15,601 nt of DNA from Desulfobulbus sp. (GTDB lineage Bacteria; Pseudomonadota; Gammaproteobacteria; Burkholderiales; Rhodocyclaceae): contig WQUQ01000070.1 of the NCBI GenBank assembly GCA_009782025.1, positions 1 to 15,601 on the forward strand, in the 5' to 3' direction. The translations under genes and the position numbers were made by a program. This document shows positions 13,719 through 15,601 of the stretch, in pieces. Below the pieces are notes generated by a model. The model was given only the letters and a program-made list of their open reading frames with translations, searched no databases and was not told where the DNA came from. Each line of letters starts with the position of its first letter. Position 1 is the first letter of the stretch.

Positions 13719-15601
13719 ATGAGTGATTTCGCGGGGATGGAAGACCTTCTGCAAGATTTTTTGCAGGAAGCCTACGATCTGCTTTCCGATGTGGACAACA
13801 AGCTGGTCGATCTGGAGCGCGCACCGGATGATCGCGGCTTGCTGAACGACATTTTTCGCGGCTTTCACACCGTCAAGGGTGGCGCCGGTTTTCTCAACGC
13901 CAGTGAACTGGTGACCCTGTGTCATTTGACCGAGAACCTGTTTGACCGGCTGCGCAACGGCGAATTGGAACTGACGCCCGAATTGATGGATGTCATCATG
14001 GCCGCCACCAAAGGGGTGCGCGACATGTTCGGCGAACTGGGCCAGATGGTGATGCCGCAACCGGCCGACCCGACCGTGATCGCCGCCTTGCAGGGCGCGT
14101 TGAGCGGCCAGATGCCCGGCGCCACGCCGGCGCCTGCCGCCGCGCCGGTTCCGCCGGCCGAACCGGCTCCGGCCAAAGCGGCGACATCGGCTGCGCCAGG
14201 TTCCGGCGGCGAGCCGGACTGGCAGGCGCTGCACGCCACCCTGACCGGCCAGCCAGCAACCACGCAAGGAGAATTGATTACCAAGGCCGAGACAGCGCCA
14301 GCCCCGGCTCCGGCCGGCGCGGTTGCGCCCGTGGCGGGCGATCCGCCGGGAACGCCGTCGCCCTTCGGCCGGCGGGCCACCGATCGGCCCGCCGGCCAGC
14401 CGACTGCGGCGCGGCGGGCCGAGGAGCGAGGTGGGCGGGAAAGCACCATCCGCGTCGATACCTCGCGTCTCGATCAGGTGCTCAACCTGTCCGGCGAAAT
14501 CGGCCTGACCAAGAACCGCCTGACCAGCCTGCGCGCCGACATCCTGGCCGGCAAGAACGATTCGGAAACCCTGCATGCGCTCGATCAGGCCGTCAGCCAG
14601 CTCGACCTCCTGGTGTCCGACCTGCAAAACTCGGTGATGAAGACGCGGATGCAGCCGATTGGCCGGCTGTTCCAGAAATATCCGCGCATCGCCCGCGACC
14701 TCGCCCGGCAGCTCGGCAAGGATGTCGAACTGGTGCTGGCCGGCGAGGAAACCGAAGTCGACAAGACGATGATCGAAGATCTCGCCGACCCGTTGATCCA
14801 CCTGGTTCGCAACGCCGTCGATCACGGCGTCGAGATGCCGCACGAACGCGCGGCCAGCGGCAAGCCGGCCAAGAGCCTGGTTCGCCTGGAGGCGCGCCAG
14901 GAAGGCGATCACATCGTCCTCCTCATCGCCGACGACGGCAAGGGCATGAGCGCCGAACGCATCCGCGCCAAGGCGGTCGAAAAGGGGCTGATTACCGAGG
15001 AGGAAGCGAATACCCTCGACGAACGGCAGAGCCTGAACCTGATTTTCCTGCCCGGCTTCTCGACCAAGGCCCAGATTTCCGACGTGTCCGGCCGCGGCGT
15101 CGGCATGGATGTGGTCAAAACCAACATCCAGAAACTCAACGGTTCGGTCGAGGTTCGTTCAGAACCGGGCAAGGGATCGGTGATTCTCATCTCCCTGCCG
15201 CTGACGCTGGCCATCCTGCCGGTCTTGCTGGTGTTGCTCGGCGACCAGCCATTCGCCTTGCCGCTGTCGCTGGTGCGCGAAATTCTGCCGATCGAAAAAG
15301 ATCGCATTCAGGAAGTCGGCGGCAAGGAGACGCTGGTCGTTCGGGGCGAGGTGTTGCCGGTCATTTCGCTGGCCCGCCTGCTCGGCTGGCCGCTGGAGCA
15401 TTACCCGGAATATGGCGTGTTCATGCAGACCGCCGAGCGCAGCTTCATCCTGGCGGTCGACAGCTTCGCCGGCCGCGACGATGCCGTCATCAAGTCGCTT
15501 GAGGATTTCCGTCCGAAGGGCGTGGCCGGCGTCACGACGCTATCCAACGGGCAGATCGTGCTGATTCTCGACATGAAGGAACTGTTGGCCGATCTCGGCC
15601 A
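13719..15601 (+). CDS. cheA: Chemotaxis histidine kinase CheA, 3' partial
   Basis: Kinase that autophosphorylates and passes phosphate to CheY, CheB and CheV. 627 codons are visible and the end is cut by the window, probably near the natural C-terminus. Domains in order: P1 phosphotransfer (about 1-110) with phospho-His50 (FHTVKGGAGFL); an Ala/Pro-rich linker (about 132-240) in which no P2 regulator-binding domain is recognisable; P3 dimerisation helices (from about 242); P4 ATPase with N box His361-Asn365 (HLVRNAVDHG), G1 DDGKGM (405-410) and G2 GRGVGMD (from 458); and the CheW-like P5 domain (from about 495). The ATG has GAGGGAGAG upstream, 12 bp after cheZ. Kinase residues all look intact. 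Confidence 0.95.
   Translation, partial: MSDFAGMEDLLQDFLQEAYDLLSDVDNKLVDLERAPDDRGLLNDIFRGFHTVKGGAGFLNASELVTLCHLTENLFDRLRNGELELTPELMDVIMAATKGVRDMFGELGQMVMPQPADPTVIAALQGALSGQMPGATPAPAAAPVPPAEPAPAKAATSAAPGSGGEPDWQALHATLTGQPATTQGELITKAETAPAPAPAGAVAPVAGDPPGTPSPFGRRATDRPAGQPTAARRAEERGGRESTIRVDTSRLDQVLNLSGEIGLTKNRLTSLRADILAGKNDSETLHALDQAVSQLDLLVSDLQNSVMKTRMQPIGRLFQKYPRIARDLARQLGKDVELVLAGEETEVDKTMIEDLADPLIHLVRNAVDHGVEMPHERAASGKPAKSLVRLEARQEGDHIVLLIADDGKGMSAERIRAKAVEKGLITEEEANTLDERQSLNLIFLPGFSTKAQISDVSGRGVGMDVVKTNIQKLNGSVEVRSEPGKGSVILISLPLTLAILPVLLVLLGDQPFALPLSLVREILPIEKDRIQEVGGKETLVVRGEVLPVISLARLLGWPLEHYPEYGVFMQTAERSFILAVDSFAGRDDAVIKSLEDFRPKGVAGVTTLSNGQIVLILDMKELLADLG

Noticed and set aside
13002..14912. 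A 636-codon open frame on the minus strand across cheZ and cheA
   Set aside because: It lies opposite two clear, conserved genes and arises from GC-rich third positions; its translation shows no family features.
1..15601. CRISPR arrays, tRNA or rRNA genes, phage or defence genes
   Set aside because: No spaced direct repeats, RNA gene signatures or related protein motifs were seen on either strand.

Overview
The window is GC-rich chromosomal DNA, coding throughout, and looks betaproteobacterial. A Rhodocyclales-type host (Dechloromonas, Azonexus or Accumulibacter relatives) is my guess from gene content and protein flavour; the sequence does not prove it. It carries two well-known systems, separated by a small and structurally odd island.

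Region 1 (1-5403) is a microaerobic respiration block. It holds the cbb3-type cytochrome c oxidase genes ccoN (5' end cut by the window edge), ccoO, ccoQ and ccoP, then a terminator-like hairpin (3184-3213) and a second, very long hairpin (3226-3279) touching the ribosome-binding site of ccoG. Next come ccoG (membrane ferredoxin-like assembly protein), fixH/ccoH and a 45-residue membrane microprotein resembling DUF3149, closed by another terminator-like hairpin. The copper-loading ATPase ccoI and ccoS, often next to ccoGH, are not in the window.

Region 2 (5404-6442) holds one Nudix hydrolase gene on the minus strand. Two copies of a 102-bp element enclose it almost exactly. The copies are in opposite orientation, match at 101 of 102 positions, and each has imperfect 25-bp terminal inverted repeats, so they look like a miniature transposable element. 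One copy abuts the Nudix stop codon; the other ends 34 bp before its start. This is the least explained structure in the window.

Region 3 (6443-15601) is a motility and chemotaxis cluster, all on the plus strand: motA, motB, cheR, cheB, two tandem cheV paralogues, cheY, cheZ and cheA (3' end cut). A likely sigma70-type promoter precedes motA, and a 224-bp gap with hairpins and a weaker promoter candidate precedes the first cheV. The receptor-kinase branch (CheA, CheV), the adaptation enzymes (CheR, CheB), the response regulator with its phosphatase (CheY, CheZ) and the stator (MotA, MotB) are thus together; cheW, receptors and cheD are not in the window.

Most of the window is conventional. 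Points worth a second look are the Nudix cassette, the long hairpin before ccoG, the microprotein after fixH, three copies of a CheY-docking-like motif in CheZ, a Tyr two residues after the phosphorylated Asp of CheB, and a CheA with no visible P2 domain.
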